Shown: positions 43,441-54,699 of the stretch, piece after piece
How positions within the stretch are numbered: the first letter of the stretch is position 1
Layout: each line of letters opens with the position of its first letter
NCBI GenBank assembly: GCA_027487795.1
Contig: JAIYCX010000015.1
Span: 62,001-126,000 of the forward strand
Direction: 5' to 3'
DNA length: 64,000 nucleotides
DNA from: Pseudomonadota bacterium
GTDB lineage: Bacteria > Bdellovibrionota_C > UBA2361 > SZUA-149 > DAOLCO01
Made by a program: the position numbers and the translations under genes
Notes under the pieces: model-generated
Told to the model about the DNA's origin: nothing
The model's database searches: none
The model's input: only the letters and a program-made list of their open reading frames with translations

Positions 43441-45513
43441 ATGAAAGTTGGAACCATGGTTAAGAAATTGCAGTCGGTAAATTGTTTGTTTCTCTTTGCA
43501 GATAGAACAAGACTTTGGGGGATAAAATTGGACGGTGAAATTGTACGTCCACCAAATGAAGTATGCTCATTTACAATGCATTCTGTCTTTGGGTTGTTTC
43601 CTGAGAAAGAGGAAATTAATCCTTTACATAGTTACTACTATATACCTTTTGAGATGATTACAAAGGCAGAGATAGAGAAGCTTCAGTCTCAATATCGGGT
43701 ATTTGTAACAGACACAGCAGGTTGGTTTCTAAGAGTTGAACAGGAAAAGTTTATCCCAATTGAACTCACAAACGGGACATTCTATTTGCATAATGGAGAC
43801 ATTATCGGATGTAAAAAAGTTCCTGTAGTGAAGTTTGAAAACGGAAAGCCTGTGCAAAGCGAGGAAATAGCCTACCATGACTTTGATAGAATGATCTTGA
43901 TTCGAGATGGTCAAGGTAGCAAATACGCTAATCTTAGCCGAGTCTCCAATCTTGTCATTGTTGATAAGCAGGATACTAAAGACGAAGTATTCTTTCGAGA
44001 TAATGATACTAGCTTTAGAGGTAATGACAGTATTAACTTCGGTAATCTAGATGACCAAGACTCTTTGACGATGATTGTTTCATCTGAACCCTTTGTTATA
44101 ACTCGCTCCGGTGATGCGCTTAAAGTTTATGAACCGCATGATGCTTGGATGATTCATCAACCAGGAGGTAGTACTAATGGTCAAGGCGTTGAACAAAAAG
44201 CATTTCCAATAAGGATTGCAATTGGACCAAATGCCTATGCTGCAACTACATTAAACTTAAATTTGAAAGGCCGCGGCGGGAGATTCGCTAGGTTTTCCCA
44301 TATTTTTTCTGTTGGTGATTGTTCTATTAGTCAAGATCTTCTTGTTGATCCAAAAAATGCAGTTTTATTTTTCGATCCAGAATATCCTAATCCTGAACCT
44401 CGTTATAAAGGTGACTTTGTAACAAAGGATTTTGTGTGTCCTATGCATAATATAAAAACAGTTGGTTTAGGTTATTGTCTAATTAGACATCTTAAACCAG
44501 AGCATTCACTTGAGATAACTGTATCATCTTATCGAAGAAGACATCGTAGCATGTTCTTTACTAGGGATTCTGATGGCAGTGAGCCATTATTTAAACCTAA
44601 TACAAAACATAAAGCTATGATTGTAACATTTGATCATGAAGGTAAACCTTCTGGAAATCTGCTCAATGTCGGATATCAGAATGGATTTTTGGTATTTGGT
44701 GGTGTCGTAATTGCGAGTGATCTAGCTCCTGAGGATATCGTAAACAAAGGTCTTTTGATTCTTGATTATCGAGATAATTGGGATAGTCCAGGTTCTTGCG
44801 ATTCTCTGTCGATTTCTACTAGAAACTTTTCAGGTAAAAGTCTGAAGGCTAAAGATGGATTTTCTCTTAACGTTTTGGATGCAGGTGGCATATCTTGTCT
44901 CAGAATCCATAGTCTTATTGATAAAAATCCTAAGCTTCATTTTCAGTCATTTCACAGGAAAATACTTCATAGGCACTTGAGTGTCGGTTTGCCTACTGCA
45001 AAGACAGCTTTTACTAGGCAACTTTCTAGTCTTGATAGTTTGAAGAGATGCACTACTTTAACTGATCGGTCTCCGATTTTTATAATAGAAGAACATCTGA
45101 TAGTTGGAGGGTTTGTGACTCATGTCGGCTCTTCTATTAAAGAATCAGATCTGTGGAGTGGTACGTTAGTTTGTTTACTTCCTGAAGTTTTAGATTTTGA
45201 ATTTGATCCAGAGTCAACCGAAGCTATCGCTGACGTTAATGCGAATTCAAGATCAAAGGTCTTATTGAAGCGCTCTGATGTCGTGCTTTGTTTACTTGAG
45301 GAAGATACTGGTTTAAAAACTACTATCGGTTCTAGTGAACTAAATAAAGCTCCTCTAGAAATCATTCGTAGGAAAAATTGGATTTTTGCTTACGTGCCAA
45401 AAACTCAAAGGAGAATTGAAGCACCTAATCAAAATTCTCAAATTCCACCTGGATATTATTTCACAGAGGTAAATAAAAACGGAGATATTACTCTGAGACG
45501 AATTCAAAATTAA
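43441..45513 (+). CDS. Large orphan protein of unknown function
   Basis: About 690 residues; ATG 43441 is chosen, with ATG 43456 also possible and a TTG at 43420. There is no signal peptide or membrane segment, and the sequence appears beta-rich with many Asp/Gly turns. Short similar phrases (LVIVDKQD, LLILDYRDN, FVITRSGDAL, VVIASDL) hint at repeated beta modules but no repeat is regular. I recognise no family. Arginine CGN and C/G-ending codons look commoner than in neighbours, and the gene stands alone between inverted repeats, suggesting acquisition. Confidence 0.6.
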   Translation: MKVGTMVKKLQSVNCLFLFADRTRLWGIKLDGEIVRPPNEVCSFTMHSVFGLFPEKEEINPLHSYYYIPFEMITKAEIEKLQSQYRVFVTDTAGWFLRVEQEKFIPIELTNGTFYLHNGDIIGCKKVPVVKFENGKPVQSEEIAYHDFDRMILIRDGQGSKYANLSRVSNLVIVDKQDTKDEVFFRDNDTSFRGNDSINFGNLDDQDSLTMIVSSEPFVITRSGDALKVYEPHDAWMIHQPGGSTNGQGVEQKAFPIRIAIGPNAYAATTLNLNLKGRGGRFARFSHIFSVGDCSISQDLLVDPKNAVLFFDPEYPNPEPRYKGDFVTKDFVCPMHNIKTVGLGYCLIRHLKPEHSLEITVSSYRRRHRSMFFTRDSDGSEPLFKPNTKHKAMIVTFDHEGKPSGNLLNVGYQNGFLVFGGVVIASDLAPEDIVNKGLLILDYRDNWDSPGSCDSLSISTRNFSGKSLKAKDGFSLNVLDAGGISCLRIHSLIDKNPKLHFQSFHRKILHRHLSVGLPTAKTAFTRQLSSLDSLKRCTTLTDRSPIFIIEEHLIVGGFVTHVGSSIKESDLWSGTLVCLLPEVLDFEFDPESTEAIADVNANSRSKVLLKRSDVVLCLLEEDTGLKTTIGSSELNKAPLEIIRRKNWIFAYVPKTQRRIEAPNQNSQIPPGYYFTEVNKNGDITLRRIQN

Positions 45514-45537
45514 TATTTTCGTTTTGTATAATTAATC

Positions 45538-45595
45538 AGGTTGACCCATAATCTAAATGGGTCAACCTAAATAGGGTTTATAATTGCTGGCGTGT
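45538..45595. terminator. Strong hairpin and inverted-repeat end downstream of the orphan gene
   Basis: AGGTTGACCCAT and its exact complement (12 bp) flank a 7-base loop at 45538-45568, 25 bases past the stop. There is no long T-tract. TGCTGGCGTGT at 45585-45595 is the exact inverse of 43373-43383. Confidence 0.55.
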
Positions 45596-45622
45596 TATGC
45601 TTTTCTTTAAACAAATGCCGAA

Positions 45623-46084
45623 CTAACTCATCGGATGAAGCCCAGTTTTGAATCTTCTTAACTTAGTATCTAACTCTTCTCTAAAATTTATTTTTGGGTA
45701 CTTTGCTAATAGCTGATCTAATTCGTAGTACTGTCGTTGTGGCTCAAAGAAAATATGGATTATAAAATCTGAATAGTCCATGATGATCCATTCACCTGTG
45801 CTATAACCTTCAATTTTGTCTGGATGTACTAGGCCATTAAATAGCCCGCTTAAAATTTTATCTGCAATACCTTTTACGTGCCTAACTGAAGTTCCACTTA
45901 TAATTAGGATCCTTTCGGCTATGTTGTATGATTCACTGAGGTTAAAAACTACGGGATCTAAGGCTTTTTGATCTAGTGCTTTTTCTAGAGCTGCTTCTAC
46001 GAGCTGGTCTAGGGATATATTTTTAGTAATTGGCTGAATATCTTTATTTACAATACTCTTACTTCGACATTTTGAAGCTCTCAA
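45623..46084 (-). CDS. rsfS: Ribosomal silencing factor RsfS
   Basis: A 153-residue RsfS/Iojap protein with core DPVVFNLSESYNIAERILIISGTSVRHVKGIAD and GEWIIMDYSDFIIHIFFEPQRQYYELDQLLAKYP. It binds uL14 and blocks subunit joining in starvation. An N-terminal extension of ~30 residues is basic and variable. It lies downstream of obgE, as in many bacteria, but nadD is absent. Confidence 0.93.
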   Translation of the reverse strand: MRASKCRSKSIVNKDIQPITKNISLDQLVEAALEKALDQKALDPVVFNLSESYNIAERILIISGTSVRHVKGIADKILSGLFNGLVHPDKIEGYSTGEWIIMDYSDFIIHIFFEPQRQYYELDQLLAKYPKINFREELDTKLRRFKTGLHPMS

Positions 46085-46222
46085 GTCACCTCTAGGTAAT
46101 TAGTTGTTCTATTCTTATTTTACATCTTAGCATAATATTCTTCAATCATTTTGATGAAAGTATTTTATCTTTTGATGCAATTACAGCTAGAATAGTCGTT
46201 ATTAGCTAAGCTATTTAGATAC

Positions 46223-47323
46223 TTAGGACTTAAGCGATCTAATAGTTTTCCACATTATTTCTGTAGCATCTGGTAAGCCATCCTCAGTAACTGAACTTAA
46301 AAGACAAATATTTTTAGTATTACCTTCTTTTATAAGTTTTGATACTTCATTATAAATTTCTCTGACTTCATTAAGATCTGACTTCGTGAATATGATAAGA
46401 GAAGGATAATGTGTCAGCTCTTCTGAAAATTCTCTTAGTTCTTTTTTCAAAAGTTCTAGCTGTTCAATTGTTTCTCTAATAACAATTTCTCTAGCTTCTT
46501 TAATCTCTTTTGCAAGAACTTCTTTTTCAGAATCTGTCTCTAGGCCTTCTAGTAATGAAACTAAATTCCCATAATTTTTAGACTGTGTAATATCGACTAC
46601 GAAACCAAGTCCTTTAGTCCTCTCAATATGTTTAAGAAAAGTTAGCCCAAGTCCTTTTCCCTCGTGAGCACCTTCTATGATTCCTGGAATATCTGCTACA
46701 ACAAATTTTCTATTATCAGATAAAAACACAACACCTAAATTCGGCGCTAGGGTAGTGAATGGATAGTCCGCTATCTTAGGAGTAGCTTTGGATATCGACG
46801 ATATTAAACTAGACTTCCCAGCATTAGGTAATCCAACAAGTCCAAGATCTGCGACACTTTTTAATACTAGTCTATAAGTTCTTTCTTCTCCAGCTATTCC
46901 TGGCTGAGAAAAGTCTGGCGCTTGTTTCGTCGCGCTTTTAAAGTGAGTATTTCCTTTTCCACCTCTTCCGCCTCTTGCCGCGATCCATCTCATCTGAGGA
47001 GCGCTGAGATCTGCTATTAATTTTTCTTCAAAGAAAATTTGTGTACCAACAGGAATTTTTAAAACTATTGTTTCTCCGGATTTCCCTTCTTTTTGGTTCT
47101 CTGCACCAGGTTCGCCGTCATGACCTTTTAAGTGAGGATTGTATACGTAGTCTATTAATGTATTTAGATTCGGGTCTGCTTCAAAAATAATAGCACCGCC
47201 ATCTCCACCATCTCCACCATCTGGTCCACCAGTTGGCATAAACTTTTCTCTACGCCAGTGAACTATACCAGCTCCACCATCTCCAGCTTTTACGTATATA
47301 GTGGCTTCATCAATGAATTTCAT
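46223..47323 (-). CDS. obgE: GTPase Obg/CgtA
   Basis: A 366-residue Obg GTPase: glycine-rich Obg fold (about 1-158: AGDGGAGIVHWRREKFMPTGG), then the G domain with G1 GLPNAGKSSLI, G3 DIPGIIEGAHEGKGLG, G4 FTKSDL and G5-like SSV. It has no C-terminal OCT domain. It takes part in 50S assembly. It is preceded by a terminator that separates it from rplU-rpmA. Confidence 0.96.
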   Translation of the reverse strand: MKFIDEATIYVKAGDGGAGIVHWRREKFMPTGGPDGGDGGDGGAIIFEADPNLNTLIDYVYNPHLKGHDGEPGAENQKEGKSGETIVLKIPVGTQIFFEEKLIADLSAPQMRWIAARGGRGGKGNTHFKSATKQAPDFSQPGIAGEERTYRLVLKSVADLGLVGLPNAGKSSLISSISKATPKIADYPFTTLAPNLGVVFLSDNRKFVVADIPGIIEGAHEGKGLGLTFLKHIERTKGLGFVVDITQSKNYGNLVSLLEGLETDSEKEVLAKEIKEAREIVIRETIEQLELLKKELREFSEELTHYPSLIIFTKSDLNEVREIYNEVSKLIKEGNTKNICLLSSVTEDGLPDATEIMWKTIRSLKS

Positions 47324-47353
47324 TTTAAAGTTTTCTCAAAAGTATTTACATAA

Positions 47354-47397
47354 ACAAAAGCCCCATTCCATCATTTAACTGAAAGAATAGGGCTTAT
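47354..47397 (-). terminator. Intrinsic terminator after rplU-rpmA
   Basis: On the minus strand AAGCCCTATTC pairs with GAATGGGGCTT (one mismatch) around a ~16-base loop, followed by TTTGTTT. It lies ~65 bases after the rpmA stop. Confidence 0.65.
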
Positions 47398-47460
47398 AAA
47401 GATAGGACTTATACATTAAGCCTATATTATAGAAAACTAATTAAATTATTTAACTAGTTA

Positions 47461-47727
47461 TTAAGCTACTTGTGCTTGAGGTAGAATACTAACTATTTGT
47501 CTATCCCCAGTTGTGCGTCTGAAGTTAACTGTACCTTCAGCTAGTGCAAAAAGTGTACAATCTCTTCCCATACCAACATTAGTGCCAGGATGAAATTTAG
47601 TTCCATTTTGTCTAACAAGAATATTTCCTGCTTTTACAACTTGTCCACCAAACTTTTTAAGTCCTAGTCTTTGACTTCTAGAGTCTCTTCCGTTTTTAGT
47701 AGATCCGCCTGCTTTTTTGTGAGCCAT
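47461..47727 (-). CDS. rpmA: Ribosomal protein bL27
   Basis: An 88-residue L27 beginning [23 protein letters not shown], with [18 protein letters not shown]. The N-terminus starts directly with the mature form, so no prepeptide of the Firmicutes type is present. It is 56 bp downstream of rplU. Confidence 0.97.
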   Translation of the reverse strand: MAHKKAGGSTKNGRDSRSQRLGLKKFGGQVVKAGNILVRQNGTKFHPGTNVGMGRDCTLFALAEGTVNFRRTTGDRQIVSILPQAQVA

Positions 47728-47783
47728 GATTTAATACCTAAATAAATTTATATTAACTTAATTGAGTAAGTAGTAATTAAAAA

Positions 47784-48185
47784 TTACGCTTCTATTGATG
47801 TAACTTTTAATCTAGTTAGGTCTTGTCTGTGACCTTTCTTCCACTCTTTACCTCTACGTCTGATCTTTTTGTAGCTGATAAGCTTAGGACCTCTAGTATG
47901 TCTCATGATTTCTACCTTAACGGCAGCACCACTTACTAATGGTTGTCCTACTTTAGTATCGCCTTTATCGCTGATTAAAAGTACATCAGAAAGAGACACA
48001 GTTTCTCCAACTTCACCTTCTATTCTATTAACTTCAAACTCTACCCCTTCGCTAAGAAGAAATTGTCTTCCGCTAGTTTTTACTATAGCAACCTTAGTTG
48101 CTAATAAGTCTGTACCTAAGTTATCGTTAGTACTTAAATTTTCTGCAGTCTCTGTTTTAGATCCGCTTGTTGTGGACTCGCTCAT
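47784..48185 (-). CDS. rplU: Ribosomal protein bL21 with N-terminal extension
   Basis: A 133-residue protein. The L21 core starts near residue 30 (KVAIVKTSGRQFLLSEGVEFEVNRI) and ends in the basic HTRGPKLISYKKIRRRGKEWKKGHRQ segment. The first ~29 residues are an acidic Ser/Thr-rich extension absent from the usual ~103-residue form. No later ATG fits the core start, so the extension is probably real. Confidence 0.93.
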   Translation of the reverse strand: MSESTTSGSKTETAENLSTNDNLGTDLLATKVAIVKTSGRQFLLSEGVEFEVNRIEGEVGETVSLSDVLLISDKGDTKVGQPLVSGAAVKVEIMRHTRGPKLISYKKIRRRGKEWKKGHRQDLTRLKVTSIEA

Positions 48186-48403
48186 AAACGTTTAATCTCT
48201 TAAAGATGTTCAAATAATGATTATTGTGTGACTCTTTTGCTATAAAAATCATTCTATTTCAAGACCCTGGGCGACTAAAGTCATCAAATCTAGAATAATT
48301 GTCATAAGAAATGTGCAATAATTGGCTAAAACTTTGATTTTAGCTGGAATAAAACAACTTATATATGGATATATCTCGGAAGTTTGAGATAGCATAAGTA
48401 CCT

Positions 48404-49414
48404 ATGAAGTTTAGATTAATAGCTAAAATATTAAGACCTTTAGTTGCTTTTAAAAGAAAATTAACCTCCATTTTCAGTTATATTAGCACCTGTCTTTTAT
48501 GGGTTCGGCTCTGGCATGGTCTACCTGTAACGGCTTGGCTTAAGGCAGCTAATTTTTATAAACAAGGTAATTTTCAAGCTGCTGCCAGATATTATAGAGA
48601 AGGACTAGCAAAATACCCAAGTCATCCAGCTAGTTACTCGGCACGTTGTGATCTAAGCGTTTGCTTAGAAAAGTTAGGATACTTTGAAGAGGCGATAGAA
48701 GAAGCTTCTTTCGTTATATCTTTAAGATATCCACTTAAGGATTGTTATATAATAAAGTCCAAACTTTTATCCTATAGAGGAGAAGAAGTTCTAGCGACTG
48801 AAATATTAAAAATTAGTTTAAGCGTTTTTGTGCAGGATAACGAATTAAAAAGTAAGTTTATTATTCAAGCGCTTAGATCGAAGTCACATGAGAAAGATAT
48901 GTTAGCTTGTGTGCAAGAATTAAGATTTTTAAAGAATACTATAAACATAAATTCAGAAGATTTAGTCTATATAGAAACGGCCCTTGGTGCTTATGAAATA
49001 GATAGAGGAGATGCTGTCCTTGGAGACTCTTTCTTAGGGCGAGCACTTTCAACAGGAGAAGCTCCTTATGAGGCTTATTTTATAAGAGGCAGACAGTTTA
49101 GATTATATAGTAAGAGTATTCAGGCAAGGGAAATGTTAAGAAGAGCTTCAGCTTTTGAACCAAGAGATCCTCTTCCATTTATTGAGCTTTCATTATCTTA
49201 TCTAGACTTGGGAGAGGAACAGGATATAGAATGGGCAGTACAGGCTGCTGAAACTGCATGTAAATTATCTTTTTGGAAAAATCCTGAAGCTCTACAAGTT
49301 TTAATTGATGCTCATTCAGCTAATAGACAAATCGAAAGAGCCGCGATCTTTTCTGAACTTTTAGAAAGACTAATGCCAGAGAATGATATTTTAAATATCG
49401 GGAATCTGAAATAG
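48404..49414 (+). CDS. TPR-like protein with N-terminal hydrophobic segment
   Basis: A 336-residue protein. A basic N-terminus with a hydrophobic stretch (about 20-45) is followed by helical repeats of TPR type (WLKAANFYKQGNFQAAARYYREGLAKYPSHPASY; MLRRASAFEPRDPLPFIELSLSYLDLG). Probably membrane-attached scaffold; no specific function is recognised. Confidence 0.65.
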   Translation: MKFRLIAKILRPLVAFKRKLTSIFSYISTCLLWVRLWHGLPVTAWLKAANFYKQGNFQAAARYYREGLAKYPSHPASYSARCDLSVCLEKLGYFEEAIEEASFVISLRYPLKDCYIIKSKLLSYRGEEVLATEILKISLSVFVQDNELKSKFIIQALRSKSHEKDMLACVQELRFLKNTININSEDLVYIETALGAYEIDRGDAVLGDSFLGRALSTGEAPYEAYFIRGRQFRLYSKSIQAREMLRRASAFEPRDPLPFIELSLSYLDLGEEQDIEWAVQAAETACKLSFWKNPEALQVLIDAHSANRQIERAAIFSELLERLMPENDILNIGNLK

Positions 49415-49421
49415 TTATTGC

Positions 49422-50069
49422 TTATTTTTTGCTTGACTGTAATGCACCCCAGCAAGCTGACCCTAGTATATCTGCTGCCTGACTAGGTGTGCCGGAAGTA
49501 TGTCCATCTAACCAATCCCTGACATAACTCAAAGGAACTCCAAATACTATTGTCCAAAGAATATCAGCTCTAACTGCTGAGATCTCTTTTTTTCTAATAG
49601 CACCTTTAATTGCCTTAGTAAGTTTTCTACCTAACAAGTCAAAGCCAACTGTAGTCGGTACTCCAACTTTTCCTGTTAGGAACTCGTTATGTCTAGCAAG
49701 CCAAAGATATTGAGATAGGGTAGGGTGAGTTTCTGCAAACATTAGAAATGTCTTAACCATTGATCTAATGTTTTTCTCTAGATTGTCACTGTCGTTAATT
49801 GAAAGACTGAGCGCCTCTCTGAACTGATTAATTCCATCAAAGTATAATGAAGAAGCGATTTCTTCTTTATTAAGAAAATGATGATATATAGAGCCTACGC
49901 TACACTTAGATTTCTTGCTGATATCAGGAACATTTGTATTAAAATATCCTTGCTCAACAAAAAGATCTAGCGCGGCAGTTAATATTCTAGATCTAGGATG
50001 AATTCCACTTGAGTCTTTTGAGTCTGCAGAATCACCTAGATCAGATGAACTATTTATATCTTTAGTCAT
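49422..50069 (-). CDS. TetR-family transcriptional regulator
   Basis: A 215-residue regulator. The TetR DNA-binding region is at about 28-75 (ILTAALDLFVEQGYFNTNVPDISKKSKCSVGSIYHHFLNKEEIA), and the C-terminal ligand domain is AcrR-like. Target and ligand are unknown. It lies 32 bp downstream of the IHF/HU gene. Confidence 0.92.
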   Translation of the reverse strand: MTKDINSSSDLGDSADSKDSSGIHPRSRILTAALDLFVEQGYFNTNVPDISKKSKCSVGSIYHHFLNKEEIASSLYFDGINQFREALSLSINDSDNLEKNIRSMVKTFLMFAETHPTLSQYLWLARHNEFLTGKVGVPTTVGFDLLGRKLTKAIKGAIRKKEISAVRADILWTIVFGVPLSYVRDWLDGHTSGTPSQAADILGSACWGALQSSKK

Positions 50070-50101
50070 TTTTTACTACGCCGCTTAACTGCTATTTTAA
50101 A

Positions 50102-50440
50102 TTAATCAAACTCGTTTTCAGCATCCTCTGGACTTACTTCTTCACCATTTAGTTCCTTTCTGAAAATTTGACTAGATTTAAATTTAACAACTTTTCTAGC
50201 TGCTAAAGTAATCTTATCTCCAGTGGAAGGATTTCTTCCTGGTCTAGAATGTTTTTCTTTAACCTCAAATACACCAAAGCCAGATATCATTAATTTAGAA
50301 TCTGCTACCAGACCCTCTTTCATTATTTCTATCCAGTCTTCAACGATTTGTGTCGCCTTTTGCTTATCGATCGGTAGTTGTTCATAAATTGAATCAACTA
50401 GATCGGCTTTAGTTAAGCATCCGTTTTTTGCAGTACCCAT
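50102..50440 (-). CDS. ihfA: HU/IHF-family DNA-bending protein, IHF-alpha-like
   Basis: A 112-residue DNA-binding protein with LTKADLVDSIYEQLPIDKQKATQIVEDWIEIMKEGL, ISGFGVFEVKEK and the arm HSRPGRNPSTGDKITLAARKVVKFK. The RxGRNPxTG arm binds the minor groove. IHF-alpha is preferred over HU because of sequence around the arm, but the split is not certain. An acidic tail (SPEDAENEFD) is additional. Confidence 0.85.
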   Translation of the reverse strand: MGTAKNGCLTKADLVDSIYEQLPIDKQKATQIVEDWIEIMKEGLVADSKLMISGFGVFEVKEKHSRPGRNPSTGDKITLAARKVVKFKSSQIFRKELNGEEVSPEDAENEFD

Positions 50441-50572
50441 TGGTCTTTTTACTCTCTAAAAAGATTTTAGTTATTAAATCCAACCAACTATCTAGAACGC
50501 TTTTTCTTTACTCTCCGGTACTGCAAGGAGGTAAGAATAGTAAGTTCAATAATAATTCCTGGATCTTACACG

Positions 50573-50611
50573 TAGATTCTATCTAAGTCACTATAAATTA
50601 TATAGAATCTA
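50573..50611 (-). terminator. Hairpin downstream of thiC
   Basis: TAGATTCTAT at 50573-50582 pairs perfectly with ATAGAATCTA at 50602-50611, 30 bases beyond the thiC stop. No T-run follows, so it may be a 3'-end stabiliser or weak terminator. Confidence 0.4.
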
Positions 50612-50640
50612 GAGTAAGCAAATTATTTGATGCAAGGAAG

Positions 50641-52518
<1,878 letters not shown>

Positions 52519-52583
52519 TTAAATTTAGTTAGAATTGCCTGTTATACTATCTTATTTTTAGGCATATAGGAATTATTAGATAA

Positions 52584-52623
52584 CAAAAAAAGCCGTGACA
52601 GAAATTAATCTATTCAGCGGCTT
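52584..52623 (-). terminator. Intrinsic terminator downstream of the orphan gene at 52719-53459
   Basis: On the minus strand AAGCCG and CGGCTT close a stem-loop followed by seven T. It lies ~95 bases after the orphan gene's stop and before thiC, separating the two transcripts. Confidence 0.6.
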
Positions 52624-52718
52624 ATGTCCCTTCAACCAACCTTTATACTCATAACGTAAATAACAGCCCTGAGTATTGAACCTTTTCTTTAGGTAGAGTG
52701 TAATGGGACGGTATGTAA

Positions 52719-53459
52719 CTAAAGTAACTTATTGATTAGTTCACAAATCTCAATCGATTTTTCATTAACAATTTTTGACAAAAACATTTCAAAATTCAAG
52801 TGACCACTTTGTTTTGCGATTGCACGAAGTACTTCTTCCACTTCCATTGGTTTTGAATTTAAAACTTTTGTCCAATAGCTGGTAATTGATTCTTGTTCAG
52901 GAGTACTAAAGCCTATTTTGGCGTTCACAAATCTGAGCTTCGACGGTCTTATATCCAAGTATGATTCAACTATTTTTTTAGAATCTCCAGTATCTGGAGT
53001 TATCCAAAAATCATATGCTTCTTGTGATAAGGCAGCTAAGAAATTTCGATAGTTGAGATGGTCTAAGCTAAAACAAGCTCTTAAATCAGCTAGTAAGAGA
53101 TGATCCTTTAGTTTACTGGAACTACTAAATTGTAAAAAACATTCCCTTTCAAAACATATTTTAATTACTTGTTTTTCTTGCGCCATCGATACTTTTCTAT
53201 ATATCTGCGAAGTCGTACTTTGTAATACTCTTAACTGGATTAATTTATAATTACCCTGCAACATGTCCCCAAGATCAGCCATTGTTAAGCTTAATTCATC
53301 TGCGATTAACCTCTTGACAAATTTTTCATTGATCACATTTGCAGAAATAGATTTGTTTCTTGCACTAATTGCAGCAAACATTGCAAAGTAAGCAATATGG
53401 ACATCTCTGAGAATATCTTTACTTTGATTCTTAACTCGTACTTTTTGAATTGTACTCAT
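52719..53459 (-). CDS. Orphan cytosolic protein of unknown function
   Basis: About 246 residues from ATG 53459, chosen because AAAGG lies 7 bases upstream; an ATG 12 codons earlier would add a Cys/Phe-rich stretch without such a site. The product is helical, lacks signal or membrane segments, and starts STIQKVRVKNQSKDILRDVHIAYFAMFAA. I recognise no family. It stands next to another orphan gene (53809) in divergent orientation, between thiC and an exporter operon. Confidence 0.55.
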   Translation of the reverse strand: MSTIQKVRVKNQSKDILRDVHIAYFAMFAAISARNKSISANVINEKFVKRLIADELSLTMADLGDMLQGNYKLIQLRVLQSTTSQIYRKVSMAQEKQVIKICFERECFLQFSSSSKLKDHLLLADLRACFSLDHLNYRNFLAALSQEAYDFWITPDTGDSKKIVESYLDIRPSKLRFVNAKIGFSTPEQESITSYWTKVLNSKPMEVEEVLRAIAKQSGHLNFEMFLSKIVNEKSIEICELINKLL

Positions 53460-53808
53460 GGAAAACCTTTCGCAAAACAAAAAATGACACTCCACCGATA
53501 ATATATAAATAGAACTATTTTTATATTATCAATGGGGCAGAACCCTTCTACCCAAATTAAATTTAAGCAATAATTAAGCTAGCGCCAAATAATATCAATA
53601 CCTTAGAATACTTAGTCATGTTAAACTGTCGGGAATGGGACAATATTTATATTCATTGTTTTTTAAACTGAGAAAATTAAAAAAATAATTCTTTGCCATT
53701 TAGTAAGGAATTGTAATATCAAAGGGTAGTTCTTTAAAATCACTTTATAGTGAAAATTATCTGGGATTTCTAACAGGGTTTTTTCTTTTTTATGAAAGGA
53801 ACGGGAAG
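53460..53808. other. Intergenic region between two divergent orphan genes
   Basis: AT-rich. A long imperfect palindrome (GATAATAT...ATTATC) is at about 53497-53531 and a small hairpin TCACT/AGTGA near 53744-53757. GGGATTTCT at 53763-53771 recurs exactly inverted at 54680-54688. Presumably it holds both promoters. Confidence 0.4.
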
Positions 53809-54654
53809 ATGCGTTTTCCCCGCTACAGTGCATTCATTTGCACATGCTTCGGGCTAATTCCGCGAATGACCAGATTGCAGCTTCGCTGTATCTTTTCGTT
53901 CGGAATTCCCTTGGCTCTTTTAGTAGTGTTTTTTGTATTGCACTATTATTTGTTGTTTTGTGATGAAATATCTTTGGGCATTTTGTCCACTTTGACTGGT
54001 ATGGAATTACTTTACGCTTGGAATCCATGCGTAGGAGGTTATAGTTCTTACACCAGTCAGGCTGCCAAAGATCTTGCTTTGCTAACTAAAGATAAAATAT
54101 TCGGTTATTTTATTGTTAGTACAAGCAGAGTTCACTTTTGGATCTTTCAAGGTATACCATTAGTCTTGCTAGTGGTTTTAACAATACTTCGAATAATTTT
54201 TCGTTACTATTTTATCGATTGTCCTTGGTGTTGGCAGACTGGCATAGCTTTGAAAGCTGTTTGGCTTGATCTAATGGGTACTACTATTGTCGTCTGGATT
54301 TTGAATAATTGGCGAGATGAAAGTAATGCTCTTAAGATGCTAAATAAAGCTCAGGACAGTGAGAAGAAAAGGAAAATGCTAACTCAAAAACAAAAGAGTT
54401 GTATTTTTTTATTCATTTTGCCTTTCTTGATGGTACTTGCGGTTTCAACATTGTTTCTTTGGGCTGAACTTAATTCATGGTCAAAACCTACTTTAAATAA
54501 ACTTTCCTGTATCGAAGATTCTCTCTTCATATTAGGACAATGTATTGGCTTTGGCACATGGGTTCATCAGAACTGGAATCGTGAGCGACAAATTGCTAAG
54601 TTGTCTCGTCGTAGACGAAGGATGTCATACACGGAACACGCTGAGCAAACATGA
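53809..54654 (+). CDS. Orphan multi-pass membrane protein
   Basis: A 281-residue protein with about five hydrophobic segments (about 28-50, 110-135, 145-162, 198-222, 232-250) and a basic cytosolic tail (RRRRRMSYTEHAEQT). GGAACGGGAAG directly precedes the ATG. I recognise no family. Two similar hydrophobic stretches, FGIPLALLVVFFVL and QGIPLVLLVVLTIL, suggest an internal duplication. Codon use looks richer in CGN arginine than core genes. Confidence 0.6.
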   Translation: MRFPRYSAFICTCFGLIPRMTRLQLRCIFSFGIPLALLVVFFVLHYYLLFCDEISLGILSTLTGMELLYAWNPCVGGYSSYTSQAAKDLALLTKDKIFGYFIVSTSRVHFWIFQGIPLVLLVVLTILRIIFRYYFIDCPWCWQTGIALKAVWLDLMGTTIVVWILNNWRDESNALKMLNKAQDSEKKRKMLTQKQKSCIFLFILPFLMVLAVSTLFLWAELNSWSKPTLNKLSCIEDSLFILGQCIGFGTWVHQNWNRERQIAKLSRRRRRMSYTEHAEQT

Positions 54655-54699
54655 TAGGACAGGGGTTTTTTGAAAAATAGAAATCCCTTCCTCTTTAAT

